From Pseudomonadota bacterium (GTDB lineage Bacteria > Pseudomonadota > Gammaproteobacteria > Xanthomonadales > Xanthomonadaceae): a stretch of DNA of 64,000 nucleotides. Under the pieces are notes generated by a model. That model worked only from the letters and a program-made list of their open reading frames with translations. It was not told the DNA's origin and did no database searches. Positions 52,714 to 61,572 of this stretch are shown in pieces; position 1 is the first letter of the stretch; each line of letters starts with the position of its first letter. The DNA lies in contig JAFECB010000006.1 of NCBI GenBank assembly GCA_018242365.1, forward strand, positions 168,871 to 232,870, in the 5' to 3' direction. Both the position numbers and the translations under genes were made by a program.

Positions 52714-53811
52714 ATGTCCGCCACGCCGGCCCCGATCGACTACACCCAGCTCGCTGCCGAGATCAAACGCTGGGCGCGCGAGTTCGGGTTTGCCGACGCC
52801 GGCATCACCGACATCGACCTGTCTGACGCGGCGCAAGGGCTGGACGACTACCTCGCCGCCGGCCACCACGGCGGCATGCAGTGGATGGCCGAACGCGCCC
52901 ACATGCGCGTCCATCCCGAGGAATTGCATCCGGGCACGCTGCGCATCATCTGCGTGCGCATGGACTACGCCCCGCCGGAGATCCAGTCCGCATGGGACGT
53001 CATCCACGATGACAGCCTCGCCTACATCTCGCGCTACGCACTGGGCCGCGATTACCACAAGCTGATCCGCCAGCGCCTGCAGAAATTCGCCGATCGCATC
53101 GAACGCGAAGTCGGCCCGTTCGGCTACCGCGTGTTCTGCGATTCCGCCCCGATCATGGAAAAACCGCTGGCGCAGAAAGCCGGCCTCGGCTGGCGCGGCA
53201 AGCACACCCTCACCCTGTCACGCAGCGGCGGCTCGTATTTCTTCCTCGGCGAAATCCTCACCGACCTGCCACTGCCCGTCGATGCCCCGGTCAGCGACCA
53301 CTGCGGCAGCTGCACCCGTTGCCTCGATATCTGCCCGACCGGCGCCATCATCGCGCCCGGCCAACTCGACGCCCGCCGCTGCATCACCTACCTCAACATC
53401 GAGCACAAGGGTTCGATCGATCCCGAACTGCGCCCGCTGATGGGTAATCGCATCTTCGGCTGCGACGACTGCCAACTGGTCTGCCCGTGGAACAAGTACG
53501 CCAAGGTGACGGTCGAAGCCGATTTCGCCCCCCGCCACGGCCTCGATCACGCCAGGCTGATCGACCTGTTCGGCTGGGACGAAGCCACCTGGCGCACCAA
53601 CACCGAAGGCATGGCGGTCCGCCGCGCCGGCCATGAAGGCTGGCTGCGCAATATCGCGATTGCCCTCGGCAACGCCCGCCACAGCCCCGAAGTCATCGCC
53701 GCACTGCACGCACGCGCCGACCACCCGTCAGACATCGTGCGCGAACACGTACAGTGGGCGCTGGCGCAGCAGGCAGGCAAGCGCCAGAACAGTCAGGGAA
53801 CCGCCGCATGA
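52714..53811 (+). CDS. queG: Epoxyqueuosine reductase
   Basis: 365 residues. Two [4Fe-4S] motifs are visible: CGSCTRCLDICPTGAI near 197-212 and CDDCQLVCPWN near 250-260. The N-terminal GFADAGITDIDLSD and the family LGWRGKHTLTLSR segment are typical of QueG. A HEAT-like repeat segment (LRNIAIALGNARHSPEVIAAL) ends the protein. The enzyme reduces epoxyqueuosine to queuosine in tRNA using cobalamin. The exonuclease gene begins on the last base triplet (ATGA overlap). Confidence 0.94.
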   Translation: MSATPAPIDYTQLAAEIKRWAREFGFADAGITDIDLSDAAQGLDDYLAAGHHGGMQWMAERAHMRVHPEELHPGTLRIICVRMDYAPPEIQSAWDVIHDDSLAYISRYALGRDYHKLIRQRLQKFADRIEREVGPFGYRVFCDSAPIMEKPLAQKAGLGWRGKHTLTLSRSGGSYFFLGEILTDLPLPVDAPVSDHCGSCTRCLDICPTGAIIAPGQLDARRCITYLNIEHKGSIDPELRPLMGNRIFGCDDCQLVCPWNKYAKVTVEADFAPRHGLDHARLIDLFGWDEATWRTNTEGMAVRRAGHEGWLRNIAIALGNARHSPEVIAALHARADHPSDIVREHVQWALAQQAGKRQNSQGTAA

Positions 53812-54578
53812 AAATCGCCAGCTGGAACGTCAACTCCCTCAATGTGCGCCAGCCGCAGTTGCTGGACTGGTTGCGTGAGTTCCAGCCGGATGTGGTGGGC
53901 TTGCAGGAGACCAAGCTGGAGGATCATCGGTTTCCGGAAGACGCGCTGCTGGAGGCCGGTTATCGCAGCGTGTTTCATGGACAAAAGACCTACAACGGCG
54001 TCGCGATCCTTGCGCGGCATCCGATTGCTGATGCCCGAATTGCAATTCCCGATTTTGACGATGTGCAAGCGCGAGCGATTGCGGCGACGGTGAACGGCGT
54101 GCGCGTGATCAATCTGTATGTGGTGAACGGACAGGACATCGATACCGACAAATACAGCTACAAACTGCGCTGGCTCGATGCCGTGCATGGCTGGCTGTCG
54201 AATGAATTGAAAGCGCACCCCAGGCTGGTGGTGCTGGGTGATTTCAATATCGCGCCGGACGACCGCGACGTGCCGGATGCCGCAGTGTGGAACGACGACC
54301 ACATCCTCACGTCCACCGCCGAACGCAATGCGCTCAAGCGCCTGCTCGCGCTGGGCCTGCACGATGGCTTGCGGTTGTTGCACGACGATGCCGCGATGTT
54401 CAGCTGGTGGGATTACCGGCAGGCCGCGTTCCGTCGCAACCTCGGCCTGCGGATTGATCTGACCTTGGTGTCGGATGCATTGAAATCGCAGGTTGCAGCC
54501 GTGGGTATCGACAAGACCCCGCGCAGTTGGGAGCGCCCCAGTGACCATGCCCCGGCGTGGGTGCAGCTGGCGGTTTGA
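53808..54578 (+). CDS. xthA: Exodeoxyribonuclease III
   Basis: 256 residues. The start [14 protein letters not shown], the metal-binding Glu in LQETKLED (near 34), [14 protein letters not shown] near 145 and the catalytic DHAPAW near the C-terminus are all present. Exonuclease III cuts abasic sites and degrades 3' ends in base excision repair. The ATG overlaps the queG stop by four bases. It runs in the same direction as rsmG, which begins 16 bases later. Confidence 0.93.
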   Translation: MKIASWNVNSLNVRQPQLLDWLREFQPDVVGLQETKLEDHRFPEDALLEAGYRSVFHGQKTYNGVAILARHPIADARIAIPDFDDVQARAIAATVNGVRVINLYVVNGQDIDTDKYSYKLRWLDAVHGWLSNELKAHPRLVVLGDFNIAPDDRDVPDAAVWNDDHILTSTAERNALKRLLALGLHDGLRLLHDDAAMFSWWDYRQAAFRRNLGLRIDLTLVSDALKSQVAAVGIDKTPRSWERPSDHAPAWVQLAV

Positions 54579-54594
54579 ACCGGCACAATTTGGC

Positions 54595-55233
54595 ATGCAC
54601 GACGTACTTCGCCCCGAACTGGACGCCGGCCTGCGCACATTTGCGCTGGACACGTCCCTGGCACAGCCGCTGCTGGACTATCTGGCCCTGCTGTCGCGCT
54701 GGAACGCGACCTACAACCTCACCGCGATCCGCGATCCGCACGAGATGCTGGTCAAGCACCTGCTGGACTCGCTGGCGATGCAGGTGCATGTGGCCGAGAT
54801 CAAGACACTGGCCGACCTCGGCACTGGCCCCGGCCTGCCCGGCATTCCGCTGGCGATCGCAACACCATCGCTGCACGTGACGCTGGTGGAAAGCAATGGC
54901 AAGAAGGCGCGCTTTCTGCGCGAAGTCGGCCGGCAACTGAAGCTGGGCAACATCACCGTCGTCGAATCCCGCATCGAGGCGTTCCAGCCGGGCACGACCT
55001 TCGATGCCATCACCGCGCGCGCGCTCGCCACCCTGCCCTTGATCCTGCAATTGGGCGGCCACCTGCTTGGCCCGCAGGGCCACCTGCTGGCGATGAAGGG
55101 GGCCGACTTCGATGCCGAGATCGCCGCCTTGCCCACGGGCTGGCGCGTGCAGGCCATCCATCCGCTGCACGTGCCGGGGCTGAATGGCCAGCGCCACCTG
55201 CTGGACATCGCCCGCGTCGTGGTTGCGGCATAA
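54595..55233 (+). CDS. rsmG: 16S rRNA (guanine527-N7)-methyltransferase RsmG
   Basis: 212 residues. The family segments are [26 protein letters not shown] near 38-63, the SAM-binding [17 protein letters not shown] near 80-96, [15 protein letters not shown] and [12 protein letters not shown]. The enzyme methylates G527 of 16S rRNA. The ATG at 54595 gives [12 protein letters not shown]. It is followed 54 bases later by parA, as in many gammaproteobacteria where rsmG-parA-parB lies close to the replication origin. Confidence 0.93.
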   Translation: MHDVLRPELDAGLRTFALDTSLAQPLLDYLALLSRWNATYNLTAIRDPHEMLVKHLLDSLAMQVHVAEIKTLADLGTGPGLPGIPLAIATPSLHVTLVESNGKKARFLREVGRQLKLGNITVVESRIEAFQPGTTFDAITARALATLPLILQLGGHLLGPQGHLLAMKGADFDAEIAALPTGWRVQAIHPLHVPGLNGQRHLLDIARVVVAA

Positions 55234-55287
55234 TCAGCGGCTCCCGCGCCGTTCCGGCTGCGGCTCTCCCCAGGAAGCGCACGCCGC

Positions 55288-56082
55288 ATGGCCCGCATCA
55301 TCGCCATCGCCAACCAGAAAGGCGGGGTCGGCAAGACCACCACCGCCGTCAACCTCGCCGCCGCGCTGGCACGCACGCCGCAGCGGGTACTGCTGGTCGA
55401 CCTCGACCCGCAAGGCAACGCGACGATGGGCAGCGGGATCGACAAGCGCGAGCTGGATGCCTCGACCACCGACGTGTTGCTGGGCGAAGCGGCCATCGGC
55501 AAGACCATCGTGGCGACCGAGGAAGGCTATGACCTGCTGCCGGGCAATATCGACCTGACCGCCGCCGAGATCCAGCTGATGGATCTGGACAAGCGCGAAC
55601 TGCGCCTGAAGCACGCGCTGGAAATTTCCCGCAGCAAATACGATTTCATCCTGATCGACTGCCCGCCGGCGCTGTCGCTGCTCACCCTCAATGCACTGAC
55701 TGCAGCCGATTCGGTGCTGGTGCCGATGCAGTGCGAGTACTACGCGCTGGAAGGCCTGACCGCGCTGCTGCAGACCATTGACGCGTTGAAGGGCAAGCTC
55801 AATCCGCAGCTCGAGATCGAAGGCGTGCTGCGCACCATGTTCGACGTGCGCAACAACCTCGCCAATGCGGTCTCGACCGAGCTGACCAACCATTTCGGCG
55901 AGCTGGTGTTCCGCACGATTGTTCCTCGCAACGTGCGCCTGGCCGAAGCGCCCAGCCACGGCCGCAGTATTGTGGGTTACGACAAGGCCAGCCGCGGTGG
56001 AATCGCGTATCTTGGGCTGGCGGGGGAAGTGCTGCGTCGCCAGCGCGAGCGCATGCAGAAGGCGAAGGAGAAGGCGGCATGA
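55288..56082 (+). CDS. parA: Chromosome partitioning ATPase ParA
   Basis: 264 residues. The deviant Walker A is NQKGGVGKTTTAVN near 9-22, the Walker A' LLVDLDPQGNATMG near 36, and the Walker B FILIDCPPALSLL near 117. It is a chromosomal ParA/Soj of the small type, without an N-terminal DNA-binding domain. It moves ParB-parS complexes during segregation. Its stop overlaps the parB start by four bases. Confidence 0.95.
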   Translation: MARIIAIANQKGGVGKTTTAVNLAAALARTPQRVLLVDLDPQGNATMGSGIDKRELDASTTDVLLGEAAIGKTIVATEEGYDLLPGNIDLTAAEIQLMDLDKRELRLKHALEISRSKYDFILIDCPPALSLLTLNALTAADSVLVPMQCEYYALEGLTALLQTIDALKGKLNPQLEIEGVLRTMFDVRNNLANAVSTELTNHFGELVFRTIVPRNVRLAEAPSHGRSIVGYDKASRGGIAYLGLAGEVLRRQRERMQKAKEKAA

Positions 56083-57017
56083 CGGCCGACAAGGGCGTGG
56101 CGAAGGGCGCGGCGAAGAAGCGCGGGTTGGGGCGCGGGCTGGAGGCACTGCTGGGCGGCAAGACCGGCAACGGCCAGGCGCTGGAGGCCCAGCCCGGCGA
56201 CGTGCTGCAGACCTTGCCGGTGGACGCGATGGTGCCCGGCAAATACCAGCCACGGCGCACCATGGACGATGCCAAGCTCGAGGAACTGGCCGCCTCGATC
56301 AAGGTCCAGGGCGTGATCCAGCCGATCGTGGTGCGCGAGCGCGTGGGCGCCGACGGCAAGGGCCAGCGCACCTTCGAGATCATCGCCGGCGAACGCCGCT
56401 GGCGCGCGTCACAACGTGCCGGCCTGCGCGAAGTGCCGGTGGTGGTGCGCGATGTCGACGACCGCACCGTGGTCGCCATCGCCCTGATCGAGAACATCCA
56501 GCGCGAAGACCTCAATCCGCTGGAAGAAGCACAGGCGCTGCAACGGCTGATCGACGAATTCGACCTCACCCACGCCGCCGCCGCCGAAACGGTGGGCCGC
56601 TCGCGCGCGGCGGTGAGCAACCTGCTGCGCCTGCTGGAATTGCCCGAGGCGGTGCGCGCGCTGGTACGCGAAGGTGCCATCGAAATGGGCCACGCCCGCG
56701 CCCTGCTGCCGCTGGCCGAGGCGATGGCGATAGCGCTTGCCAAACAGGCCGCTGCAGAAGGCTGGTCGGTGCGGCAAGTCGAATACCGGGTGCAGGAACT
56801 GAGCGCCGGAAAATTGCCGACGCCGCCGAAGAAAGCCGCGCCCAAGGCGCGCACCGCACAGGCCGATATCGCCGCGCTGGAACGCGAATTGACGGACACC
56901 CTGGGCAGCAAGGTTGCCGTCCTCAACGGCCGCGGCAACAAGGGCAAGTTGGTGATCCACTACGCCAACCTCGACGCCCTCGACGGCGTGCTGGAGCGGC
57001 TACGCCGGGCACCGTAA
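56079..57017 (+). CDS. parB: Chromosome partitioning protein ParB
   Basis: 312 residues. The N-terminus has the basic KKRGLGRGLEALLGG. The CTP-binding ParB/Srx domain includes YQPRRTMDDAKLEELAASI and the GERRWRASQ box near 105. The helix-turn-helix is LTHAAAAETVGRSRAAVSNLLRLLELP near 165-190, and the C-terminal dimer domain is at 250-312. It binds parS and spreads as a clamp. Start ATG at 56079 overlaps the parA stop (ATGA). No perfect parS site was found in the window by eye. It is convergent with bioF. Confidence 0.95.
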   Translation: MTADKGVAKGAAKKRGLGRGLEALLGGKTGNGQALEAQPGDVLQTLPVDAMVPGKYQPRRTMDDAKLEELAASIKVQGVIQPIVVRERVGADGKGQRTFEIIAGERRWRASQRAGLREVPVVVRDVDDRTVVAIALIENIQREDLNPLEEAQALQRLIDEFDLTHAAAAETVGRSRAAVSNLLRLLELPEAVRALVREGAIEMGHARALLPLAEAMAIALAKQAAAEGWSVRQVEYRVQELSAGKLPTPPKKAAPKARTAQADIAALERELTDTLGSKVAVLNGRGNKGKLVIHYANLDALDGVLERLRRAP

Positions 57018-57039
57018 GGTCGCTATTGCGACAGCACGA

Positions 57040-58230
57040 TCATGCGCTGCCTGGACTGGGTGGCGTCTGTACCAGCGCATCCAGCAAGCCGTCGATCTGT
57101 TCCGATGTGTGCGTGGCCGACAAAGTGATGCGCAGCCGAGCGCTGCCTTCCGGCACCGTCGGCGGGCGGATTGCCGCCGCCCAGTAGCCCTGCTGCTCCA
57201 GTGCCTGCGACAAGGCCAATGCTTCGGCATCGTCGCCGATCAATAGCGGCTGGATCGCGGTGAGCGAGGGCAATAGCGTCAGCCCGCGCGCATTTGCACC
57301 AACACGAAACCGCGTGATGTTCGATTGCAGACGGTCGCGCAAGACATCGCCCTCATCGCCACGAACGATATGGATCGCCGCCAGCGTCGCCGCCGCTTGC
57401 GCGGGTGGCAATGCGGTGGTGTAGATGCCGGGTCGCGCGGTCTGCAGCAGGTGTTCGATCAAGGCCGCATCACCCGCGACCGCGGCGCCCATGCCGCCCA
57501 GCGCCTTGCCGAACGTGACCAGGCGCAGCGGCACGTCGTCCACATCGAGGCCCGCCACATCGACACTCCCGCGCCCACCTTCGCCGAGTGCGCCGATGCC
57601 GTGGGCATCATCGACATACAAACTCGCGCCATGGTGCCGCGCCACGTCCACCAAGGCGTGCAGCGGGGCGACATCGCCATCCATCGAAAACACGCCATCG
57701 GTCGCCAGCAGTGCCACACCCTCGGGATGCGCGGCCAATTGCCGACCAGCCGCGTCGGCGTCGGCATGCGGATAACGCTTGAACGCGCAGCCTGCGAGCC
57801 GAGCACCGTCGATCAGGCTGGCGTGGTTGAGCTTGTCCTGCACGCAGACATCGTCCTTGCCGAGCAAGGCCTGCAGCACCGCCAGATTGGCCATGTAGCC
57901 ACTGCCGAACAGCAGTGCACGCGGCACCTGCAACCAGTCGGCCAAGGCAACTTCCAATTCAGCATGAAGGGCATCGTGGCCACAAACCAGATGCGAGGCG
58001 GTGCTGCCCGCGTCCTGCGCAGCGCGCAGGGCCGCAACCACTTGCGGATGCTGCGACAGGCCGAGGTAGTCATTACTGCAGAAATTCAGCAGCCAGCGGT
58101 TCGCGACGGCGTCCTGGACTTCGCAGTGCACGCCGTCGCGGCGCAGAACCGTGCGCCGGAATCGTTCTCGATGGACCAATGCACGCTGCGATTGCAGCGC
58201 GGCGACGCGTTCAGTCAGGCGGCTTCGCAT
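57040..58230 (-). CDS. bioF: 8-amino-7-oxononanoate synthase BioF
   Basis: 396 residues from the ATG at 58230. The PLP lysine is Lys242 in [14 protein letters not shown], and the conserved segments [14 protein letters not shown] near 49, [12 protein letters not shown] near 136 and [15 protein letters not shown] near 205 are intact. The enzyme joins pimeloyl-ACP and alanine in biotin synthesis. It overlaps the last 16 bases of bioB, so the two are translationally linked. Confidence 0.94.
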   Translation of the reverse strand: MRSRLTERVAALQSQRALVHRERFRRTVLRRDGVHCEVQDAVANRWLLNFCSNDYLGLSQHPQVVAALRAAQDAGSTASHLVCGHDALHAELEVALADWLQVPRALLFGSGYMANLAVLQALLGKDDVCVQDKLNHASLIDGARLAGCAFKRYPHADADAAGRQLAAHPEGVALLATDGVFSMDGDVAPLHALVDVARHHGASLYVDDAHGIGALGEGGRGSVDVAGLDVDDVPLRLVTFGKALGGMGAAVAGDAALIEHLLQTARPGIYTTALPPAQAAATLAAIHIVRGDEGDVLRDRLQSNITRFRVGANARGLTLLPSLTAIQPLLIGDDAEALALSQALEQQGYWAAAIRPPTVPEGSARLRITLSATHTSEQIDGLLDALVQTPPSPGSA

Positions 58231-59465
58231 CCGCAACCGCAGCCGCAGCCGTCCTCCGGCGCGCATGCAGTCGGAGCCGCCTGCAGCACCGGCATGGCCA
58301 AGCTCACTGCTGCCGCGTCCGACTTGCTGTCCTTGCAACCACATTTGCTGCCGCCGGTGCCGCAACCACCGCCACCTGCGCTGCAGGAGCAGTTGTTGCC
58401 CTCGGTGCAACAACCGCCGCCGCAGCATTCGCTGCTGCCGACGATGGTCAAACCGGGGGTGTCGTGGGTGCTGGTGCTGACTTGATCGATGGCCATGGGA
58501 CGCAAACCGAGACGCTGGAACAAGGCGTTATCGTACTCCGTATCCGGATTGCCCGTGGTCAACAGCTTGTCGCCGTGGAAAATCGAGTTGGCGCCGGCGG
58601 CAAAACACAGCGCCTGCATTTCGTCGCTCATCTCGGCACGGCCCGCCGACAAGCGCACCATCGAGGCCGGCATCAGGATCCGCGCCACCGCAATGGTGCG
58701 CACGAATTCGAACGGATCCAGCGGCGGCGCATCCGCCAGCGGCGTCCCGGGCACCGGCACCAACTGGTTGATCGGCACGGATTCCGGCTGCGCCGGCAGG
58801 TTGGCCAGCGTCATCAGCAAGCCGGCGCGCTGGCGGCGAGTCTCGCCCATGCCGACGATGCCGCCACAGCAGGTCTTCAGGCCCGCATCGCGGACATTTC
58901 CCAGGGTGTCGAAACGGTCCTGGATCGTCCGCGTGCGGATGATATCCGGGTAAAACTCGGGATCGGTGTCGAGGTTGTGGTTGTAGTAATCCAGCCCGGC
59001 AGCCTTCAATTCCCGCGCCTGCCCGGCGTCCAGCATGCCCAGGGTGGCGCAGGTTTCCAGCCCCAACGCCTTCACCGCCCGCACCATCGCCGTCACCTTG
59101 GGCATGTCGCGCGGCTTCGGTGAGCGCCAGGCCGCGCCCATGCAGAAGCGCGAGGCGCCGGCGGCCTTGGCCTGCCGAGCCTGTTCGACCACCGTATCGA
59201 CGTCCATCAGTTTGCTGGCCGCAAGCCCGGTGCCGTGCTGGGCCGACTGCGGGCAATAGGCGCAATCCTCGGGGCAGCCCCCGGTCTTCACCGACAGCAA
59301 GGTCGACACTTGCACCTCGCACGGATCGAAGTGCTGCCGATGCGCGCTGGCGGCCTGATACAGCAGCTCGGTGAACGGCAGCGCGAACAGGGCCTCGACT
59401 TCGGCACGGGTCCAGTCATGGCGAACCGGGAAGGCGACAACGGGCAAAGGTCTGACGGCAGACAA
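58215..59465 (-). CDS. bioB: Biotin synthase BioB with a cysteine-rich C-terminal tail
   Basis: 416 residues. Residues 1-340 are a normal radical-SAM biotin synthase: the cluster motif is CPEDCAYC (Cys64, 68, 71), and Cys108, Cys139 and Cys199 with the Arg of VRLSAGR fit the [2Fe-2S] sulphur-donor cluster. Residues 341-416 are an added tail with 14 cysteines, including CCGGGCC, CSC, CGC and a final CGCGCGC. I know no such tail in BioB, so this is a real oddity. The start is uncertain: I use the TTG at 59465, with GGA nearby; a TTG at 59447 also fits. No in-frame ATG lies close. A BirA-type operator lies about 60 bases upstream. Confidence 0.9.
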   Translation of the reverse strand: MSAVRPLPVVAFPVRHDWTRAEVEALFALPFTELLYQAASAHRQHFDPCEVQVSTLLSVKTGGCPEDCAYCPQSAQHGTGLAASKLMDVDTVVEQARQAKAAGASRFCMGAAWRSPKPRDMPKVTAMVRAVKALGLETCATLGMLDAGQARELKAAGLDYYNHNLDTDPEFYPDIIRTRTIQDRFDTLGNVRDAGLKTCCGGIVGMGETRRQRAGLLMTLANLPAQPESVPINQLVPVPGTPLADAPPLDPFEFVRTIAVARILMPASMVRLSAGRAEMSDEMQALCFAAGANSIFHGDKLLTTGNPDTEYDNALFQRLGLRPMAIDQVSTSTHDTPGLTIVGSSECCGGGCCTEGNNCSCSAGGGGCGTGGSKCGCKDSKSDAAAVSLAMPVLQAAPTACAPEDGCGCGCGCEAA

Positions 59466-59513
59466 GGGGATTTTCCGAAGACGCGGGGCGCGAATGGGCG
59501 CAGTCTGGGGCGC

Positions 59514-60239
59514 ATGAACAACCACGTCAACCAAATGAATACAATGAAAGTTGACGCAGCCCCGCGCGCACCGCTGCGCTGGCTGTTTGCACCGCGCTGC
59601 GTGGCCTGCGGCGATCCTGGATTGCCTGATCGCGATCTCTGCGCCGCCTGCCGCGACGCGCTGCCGTGGCAAGGCAATGCCTGTATGCGTTGCGCCCTGC
59701 CACTGCCGGAAGCGGGCATGTGCGGCCAATGCCCGCAGCATCCTCCGCCACTGGATGCCGTGACCGCCGCGTTCGACTATGCCTTCCCGGTGGATGGCCT
59801 GCTGCCACGATTGAAATTCCACGCCGATTTCGCGGCTGGGCGGGTGATCAGCCAATGCCTGGCTCAGCGATTTGCTGACTGTCCGCGCCCCGACGCCATC
59901 GTGCCCTTGCCCTTGCATTCGGGCCGATTGCGACGACGAGGCTACGATCAGGCGCTGGAACTGGCGAAACCGCTCGCCCGTGCATTGCGAGTGCCGCTGC
60001 GCAACGACCTGTTGATTCGTACCCGCGCCACCGCGGCGCAATCCACACTCGACGCGGCGGCGCGGAAACGCAATCTGCGCGGCGCCTTTCGCGTGGCCGA
60101 AGGGATGGCCCTGCCCGAACACATCACCCTGTTCGACGACGTGATGACCACTGGCGCCACCCTGCACGCGGCGGCGACGGCGTTGCGCAAGGCCGGTGTG
60201 CAACGCGTCGATGCCTGGGTATGCGCGCGGGTCGCGTGA
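59514..60239 (+). CDS. comF: ComF family protein (amidophosphoribosyltransferase-like)
   Basis: 241 residues from the ATG at 59514. The N-terminal zinc-binding part has CVACGD...[16 protein letters not shown] and CGQCP. The C-terminal PRT domain ends with the PRPP loop [21 protein letters not shown] near 203-222. ComF is needed for natural DNA uptake in several bacteria. The start is uncertain: the ATGs at 59514, 59535 and 59544 all lie in or beside the predicted BirA operator and none has a good ribosome-binding site. Confidence 0.85.
   Translation: MNNHVNQMNTMKVDAAPRAPLRWLFAPRCVACGDPGLPDRDLCAACRDALPWQGNACMRCALPLPEAGMCGQCPQHPPPLDAVTAAFDYAFPVDGLLPRLKFHADFAAGRVISQCLAQRFADCPRPDAIVPLPLHSGRLRRRGYDQALELAKPLARALRVPLRNDLLIRTRATAAQSTLDAAARKRNLRGAFRVAEGMALPEHITLFDDVMTTGATLHAAATALRKAGVQRVDAWVCARVA
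59524..59557. promoter_or_regulatory. Predicted BirA operator between bioB and comF
   Basis: Half-sites ACGTCAACC (59524-59532) and AGTTGACGC (59549-59557) form an inverted repeat separated by exactly 16 bases. The E. coli bio operator has half-sites TTGTAAACC and GGTTTACAA with the same 16-base gap and the same AAC...GTT core. Its spacer also starts AAAT followed by a purine/T run, as here. A TACAAT lies inside the spacer (59540-59545) and could be a -10 box for comF. BirA bound here should repress bioB and bioF. The comF start codons overlap the site. Confidence 0.7.
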
Positions 60240-60278
60240 CAGGCGTGTCGTGCAGCAAACGCTGCGCAAACCACACTC

Positions 60279-61199
60279 TCACGCGTTCACGACGGAGGCA
60301 CGCAACGCAAAATCCAGCACGATGCCGAGAAAGATCGCCAGCCCGATCCAGCCATTGACCGCCAGTGCCTGCAGGCAGCGCAAGGGTTCACGCCGGCGCG
60401 CAAGTCGAATTGCCAGGCCCGACAGCACCATCGCCACCACCAGCCCGGACCAGTACCAGCCACCAAGCCCCGCGTCACGTCCCACCAAGGCCAGCGCGAT
60501 GAAGGCGCAGACATACAGCACGCCTTGCCCGATCAAATCCACCTCGCCCAACAGGATCGCGATCGACTTCGCACCCAGCAGCAAATCGTCGTCATAGTCC
60601 GCCATCGCACGCCAGGTGGCACATGCTGTTGCCCAGAACACCGTCGCAACGAAGAGTGTCCAGCCCATATGCGAGACCGTGCCCTGCACCGCGGCGAATA
60701 CCAGCAACACGCCCCAGCCCGACAGCACACCTGCATAGACCTGCACAAGATAGAGATGGCGCTTGACCAGCAAGTAGCCCATCGCCAGCACGCTCCAGGA
60801 CGCACCCAGCCACATGACTGCCGGATTCAACGCCACCACCAGCCACGTCACCACCAGCAACAAGCCCACGCACACCAGAGCGGCACGTCCCGGCTCGACT
60901 CGTTCGGAATCCGGCGGAAAGCGAGCGATGCGCCCTTTGTGGGCATCCAGCATCGCCCCGAAATAGCCATCGATCGCGTGACTTGCCGCACGCAACAGGA
61001 CGGCCCCGGCGACGAACGACAACAAGATGCCAAACGCAGGGGTGCCCTTGCCAGCGAGCCACAAGGCCCAACCGATCGGCCACAGCACCACCATCCAGCC
61101 AGACAGGCGGTTGCCACCCACCAAGGCGGAATAGCCCCGCAACCGCTCGCGCCAGAGCGGCAACTCACCTTCCGATGCAACCGCTTCACGCCGAGCCAT
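60279..61199 (-). CDS. UbiA-family prenyltransferase, first Asp-rich motif degenerate
   Basis: 306 residues with about eight membrane segments. The family frame is clear: NRLSGWMVVLWPIGWALWLA near 30-49, HLYLVQVYAGVLSGWGVLL in the middle, and the second Asp-rich motif MADYDDDLLLGAKSIAILLGE near 198-218. The first motif, NDxxDRxxD in 4-hydroxybenzoate prenyltransferases, is replaced by AIDGYFGAMLD (75-85): the Asn and two Asp are lost. It is the closest to UbiA of ubiquinone synthesis, but a missing motif raises doubt about that activity. It is convergent with comF and the flank of tRNA-Arg lies beyond it. Confidence 0.7.
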   Translation of the reverse strand: MARREAVASEGELPLWRERLRGYSALVGGNRLSGWMVVLWPIGWALWLAGKGTPAFGILLSFVAGAVLLRAASHAIDGYFGAMLDAHKGRIARFPPDSERVEPGRAALVCVGLLLVVTWLVVALNPAVMWLGASWSVLAMGYLLVKRHLYLVQVYAGVLSGWGVLLVFAAVQGTVSHMGWTLFVATVFWATACATWRAMADYDDDLLLGAKSIAILLGEVDLIGQGVLYVCAFIALALVGRDAGLGGWYWSGLVVAMVLSGLAIRLARRREPLRCLQALAVNGWIGLAIFLGIVLDFALRASVVNA

Positions 61200-61278
61200 C
61201 CCGCTAGCCTAGCAGCCGCACGCCACGCTGCAATCATGCGAGAATAGCCGCCCGCGATGCCCCGTCATCGCGAGCAAC

Positions 61279-61355
61279 GCGCCTGTAGCTCAGCCGGATA
61301 GAGTAGTGGCTTCCGAAGCCATTGGTCGGGGGTTCGAATCCCTCCAGGCGCGCCA
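61279..61355 (+). tRNA. tRNA-Arg (anticodon CCG)
   Basis: 77 bases including the encoded CCA. The acceptor stem GCGCCTG pairs with CAGGCGC, the D arm is GCTC...GAGT, the anticodon stem GTGGC/GCCAT holds the loop TTCCGAA (anticodon CCG), and the T arm has GGTTCGAATCC. It reads CGG arginine codons. No direct repeat of its 3' end was seen downstream, so nothing suggests an integrated element. Confidence 0.93.
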
Positions 61356-61572
61356 AGATGCGGACGTGTGACTTCGATACGCCGATCATCGATCCGCGCG
61401 GCACACGACTTGCCTTTATCGGTTTCATCGAATCCTGTGCGCTGACCAGCGCAAGTCAGCGCCACCCCCGCACCCGGGTTCTTCTCCCGCATACCGGCTA
61501 GACTGAATTCCTTTCTTGCCGGCCTCAGGCCGGGCAATTACGCGATCGCACCAGTCAGGGAGATTCAGCCGC

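Noticed and set aside
57018..57035. Terminator after parB
   Set aside because: The short hairpin GTCGC-TATT-GCGAC has only five pairs and no T-run.
61279..61355. tRNA-Arg as an attachment site of an integrated element
   Set aside because: No integrase gene and no direct copy of the tRNA 3' end were seen downstream.
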